This document shows, piece after piece, positions 62,640-64,000 of a stretch of DNA of 64,000 nucleotides. Source of the stretch: Rhodococcus sp. HNM0563 (GTDB lineage Bacteria > Actinomycetota > Actinomycetes > Mycobacteriales > Mycobacteriaceae); contig NZ_JAASAF010000009.1 of NCBI RefSeq assembly GCF_012726195.1, positions 215,311-279,310 on the forward strand. Reading direction: 5' to 3'. The notes under the pieces were generated by a model. It did no database searches, was not told where the DNA came from, and saw nothing but the letters and a program-made list of their open reading frames with translations. Each line of letters opens with the position of its first letter. Position 1 is the stretch's first letter. Both the position numbers and the translations under genes were made by a program.

Positions 62640-63484
62640 GCGAGCACACACCGCACACAATCGAATATCCCGGCCATACCGCTGACATGGCCGAGCAACC
62701 GCACGACGAGATGCGGGCCTACCGGGGGCGCGATCTACTGGCCGGAAAGAAGGCGCTGGTGACCGGTGGGGATTCCGGTATCGGGCGCGCAGTGGCCGTC
62801 GCCTTCGCGAAAGAGGGCGCCGACGTCGCAATCGCGTATCTCGAGGAGGGCGAAGACGCCGCCCACACCGCGACGCTGGTGCAGAACGAGGGGCGGCACT
62901 GCCGCATGTACGTAGGCGACCTCGCGTCACCGGACCATTGCCGAGACGTGGTCGAGCGCACGGTCTCCGAATCGGGCGGTCTCGACATCGTCGTCAACAA
63001 CGTCGCCTACCAGCAACCTGTCGACGATTACCTCGAACTGTCCACCGAACAATGGCGGCGTACGTTCGCGGTCAATATCGACAGTTTCTTCCACGTCACG
63101 AAGGCCGCCGTACCTCACCTGGCCCCGGGTTCCGCGGTGATCAACACCGGGTCGGTCAACGGCCTGCGGGGCAACAAGTCGCTGATCGACTATTCCGCCA
63201 CCAAGGGCGCTGTGACCGCCCTGACGTACTCGCTGGCGCAGGCGTTGCAGGACCGCGGGATCCGGGTGAACTGTGTTGCGCCGGGCCCGGTATGGACACC
63301 GCTCATACCGGCCACGATGGACAAGGACAAGGTAGCGGACTTCGGCACCCAGGCACCATATGGACGCGCCGCTCAGCCGGACGAGATTGCACCCTCGTAC
63401 GTGTTCTTCGCGTCGGGACTGCTTTCGTCCTACTACTCGGGCGAAGTGCTGGCGCCTCTCGGAGGTGAAACGCTCCCAGGCTGA
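62636..63484 (+). CDS. SDR family oxidoreductase (YhdF/YghA-like general stress type)
   Basis: 282 residues. N-terminal extension EYPGHTADMAEQPHDEMRAYRGRDLLAGKKALVTGG typical of the stress-type SDRs, cofactor TGGDSGIGRA, NNVAYQQ, catalytic Ser and YSATK, and GEVLAPLGGE near the end. Likely aldehyde/ketone reductase. Last intact gene in the window. Confidence 0.9.
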   Translation: MSEHTPHTIEYPGHTADMAEQPHDEMRAYRGRDLLAGKKALVTGGDSGIGRAVAVAFAKEGADVAIAYLEEGEDAAHTATLVQNEGRHCRMYVGDLASPDHCRDVVERTVSESGGLDIVVNNVAYQQPVDDYLELSTEQWRRTFAVNIDSFFHVTKAAVPHLAPGSAVINTGSVNGLRGNKSLIDYSATKGAVTALTYSLAQALQDRGIRVNCVAPGPVWTPLIPATMDKDKVADFGTQAPYGRAAQPDEIAPSYVFFASGLLSSYYSGEVLAPLGGETLPG

Positions 63485-63544
63485 GTAATCCACGTCGATC
63501 CAGTTCTCGAATCGGTCGAAGCGTCGTGCACACTGGCGACGGAC

Positions 63545-63750
63545 CGGCTGGAATCCGCCACGCACGAGAATATTGACCGCTGACGCTGGCCACGACGACA
63601 TGAACGAGCTGGTCCGCGGGCCGACCGCGGTGGTGCATCTCGCTTGGCTCTTCCAGTCCACTCACCGGCCGGTAACGACGTGGTCCAACAACGTCCTCGG
63701 CGCGGCCGAGATCCGTGGCCGGCACGTTTCGCGGTTCGCCAAGCGTGTAC
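63545..63750 (+). pseudogene. Remnant of an NAD-dependent epimerase/dehydratase
   Basis: Reads PRTRILTADAGHDDMNELV, then RGPTAVVHLAWLFQSTHRP and VTTWSNNVLGAAEI, then degenerates. Intact homologues carry GADAVVHLAWLFQPTH...TWxxNVLG about 60 residues from the N-terminus. The Rossmann motif before it and everything after it are missing. With the DUF4383 remnant, it is all that the last 516 bases contain. Confidence 0.65.
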
Positions 63751-63758
63751 CGGACCAC

Positions 63759-63788
63759 GCACCGGTGCAGACTGCACCGGTACAGACT
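63759..63788 (+). repeat. 15-bp tandem repeat
   Basis: GCACCGGTGCAGACT followed directly by GCACCGGTACAGACT, one mismatch. Lies between two gene remnants, perhaps a deletion scar. Confidence 0.6.
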
Positions 63789-63817
63789 GGCTCAGTGCAT
63801 CGATCCTCGAGGCGCCC

Positions 63818-63963
63818 ATGAGCAACGACGATCCCGCATTCGCGGCTCGGTCACGGGTACAGGGCTACGCGTTTGCCGTTGCCCTGGTCTTCTGATGATC
63901 GGTTCGCTCGGCTTCGTTCCCGGGTCGGAATGTGTCAAGGCGTTTGAGTCCAACGGGAGTTAG
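63818..63963 (+). pseudogene. Remnant of a DUF4383 membrane protein gene
   Basis: RSRVQGYAFAVALVF in one frame is followed, after a frameshift at the TGA near 63893, by LMIGSLGFVPGSE in another. DUF4383 proteins start with such a helix ending in GxLGFxPG. No further helices follow. The remaining bases to 64000 show nothing. Confidence 0.5.
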
Positions 63964-64000
63964 GCCGCGGCCTGATCGGCGCCGGGTTGGTCAGGTTCGG

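Overview
The window looks like chromosomal DNA of a mycolic-acid actinobacterium, most likely Rhodococcus. It is GC-rich, uses many GTG and TTG starts, carries a mycothiol biosynthesis gene (mshA), an Rpf-type muralytic protein and an HbhA-like protein, and keeps the order of a core block known in Mycobacterium tuberculosis (Rv0472c to Rv0489). The species call is an inference from gene content; no 16S or other marker is present. No tRNA, rRNA, CRISPR array or transposase was recognised.

Layout. 0-21 kb is mostly core: gpmA (cut by the window edge), a Tat-exported flavin oxidoreductase, an Rpf-domain protein, a minus-strand operon (MFS transporter, alpha/beta hydrolase, mshA, YbjN-like protein), a plus-strand set (LmbE deacetylase, SRPBCC protein, tocopherol-cyclase-like protein, LppP/LprE lipoprotein), a ROK regulator, an APC-type permease, TetR/SDR, a DUF2804 protein, murB, two tandem DUF2505 proteins, a methyltransferase, an orphan AbiEi-like protein and a DUF2993 (LmeA-like) protein. 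21.4-33.3 kb is a compact catabolic cluster with stop/start overlaps: APH-like kinase, acyl-CoA synthetase, 3Fe-4S ferredoxin, CaiB/BaiF CoA-transferase, DUF35 zinc protein, Ltp-type thiolase-fold protein without the thiolase cysteine, aldehyde dehydrogenase, ACMSD-type amidohydrolase, SDR, cytochrome P450, Ddn-type F420 protein and a TetR regulator. It sits between murB/DUF2505 and deoC, which are close neighbours in mycobacteria, so it appears to be an insertion into a conserved block. A 15-bp motif recurs upstream of three of its transcription units.

33.5-44.8 kb returns to core genes (deoC, DUF2516, hbhA, XRE regulator, DUF445, TetR), interrupted by an orphan solute-binding lipoprotein, an unusual TetR with an 85-residue N-terminal extension, a methyltransferase-purU pair, an exported hydrolase and an AurF-like diiron protein. 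44.8-63.5 kb is a general-stress region: PPK2, Dps, DsbA-like, CDGSH, HemK2-like, PhoU, PfkB-SurE pair, a Vms1/Rv2629-like protein, DUF2188, DUF5709 and tiny membrane proteins. Several of these genes have promoters of the form GTTT-N16/17-GGGTA, the SigF/SigB type.

The stress region also holds decayed genes: an iron-containing redox enzyme pseudogene (49.9 kb), an Orn/Lys/Arg decarboxylase broken by two nearby single-base losses (59.5-60.9 kb), and, at the right edge, remnants of an NAD-dependent epimerase and a DUF4383 membrane protein.
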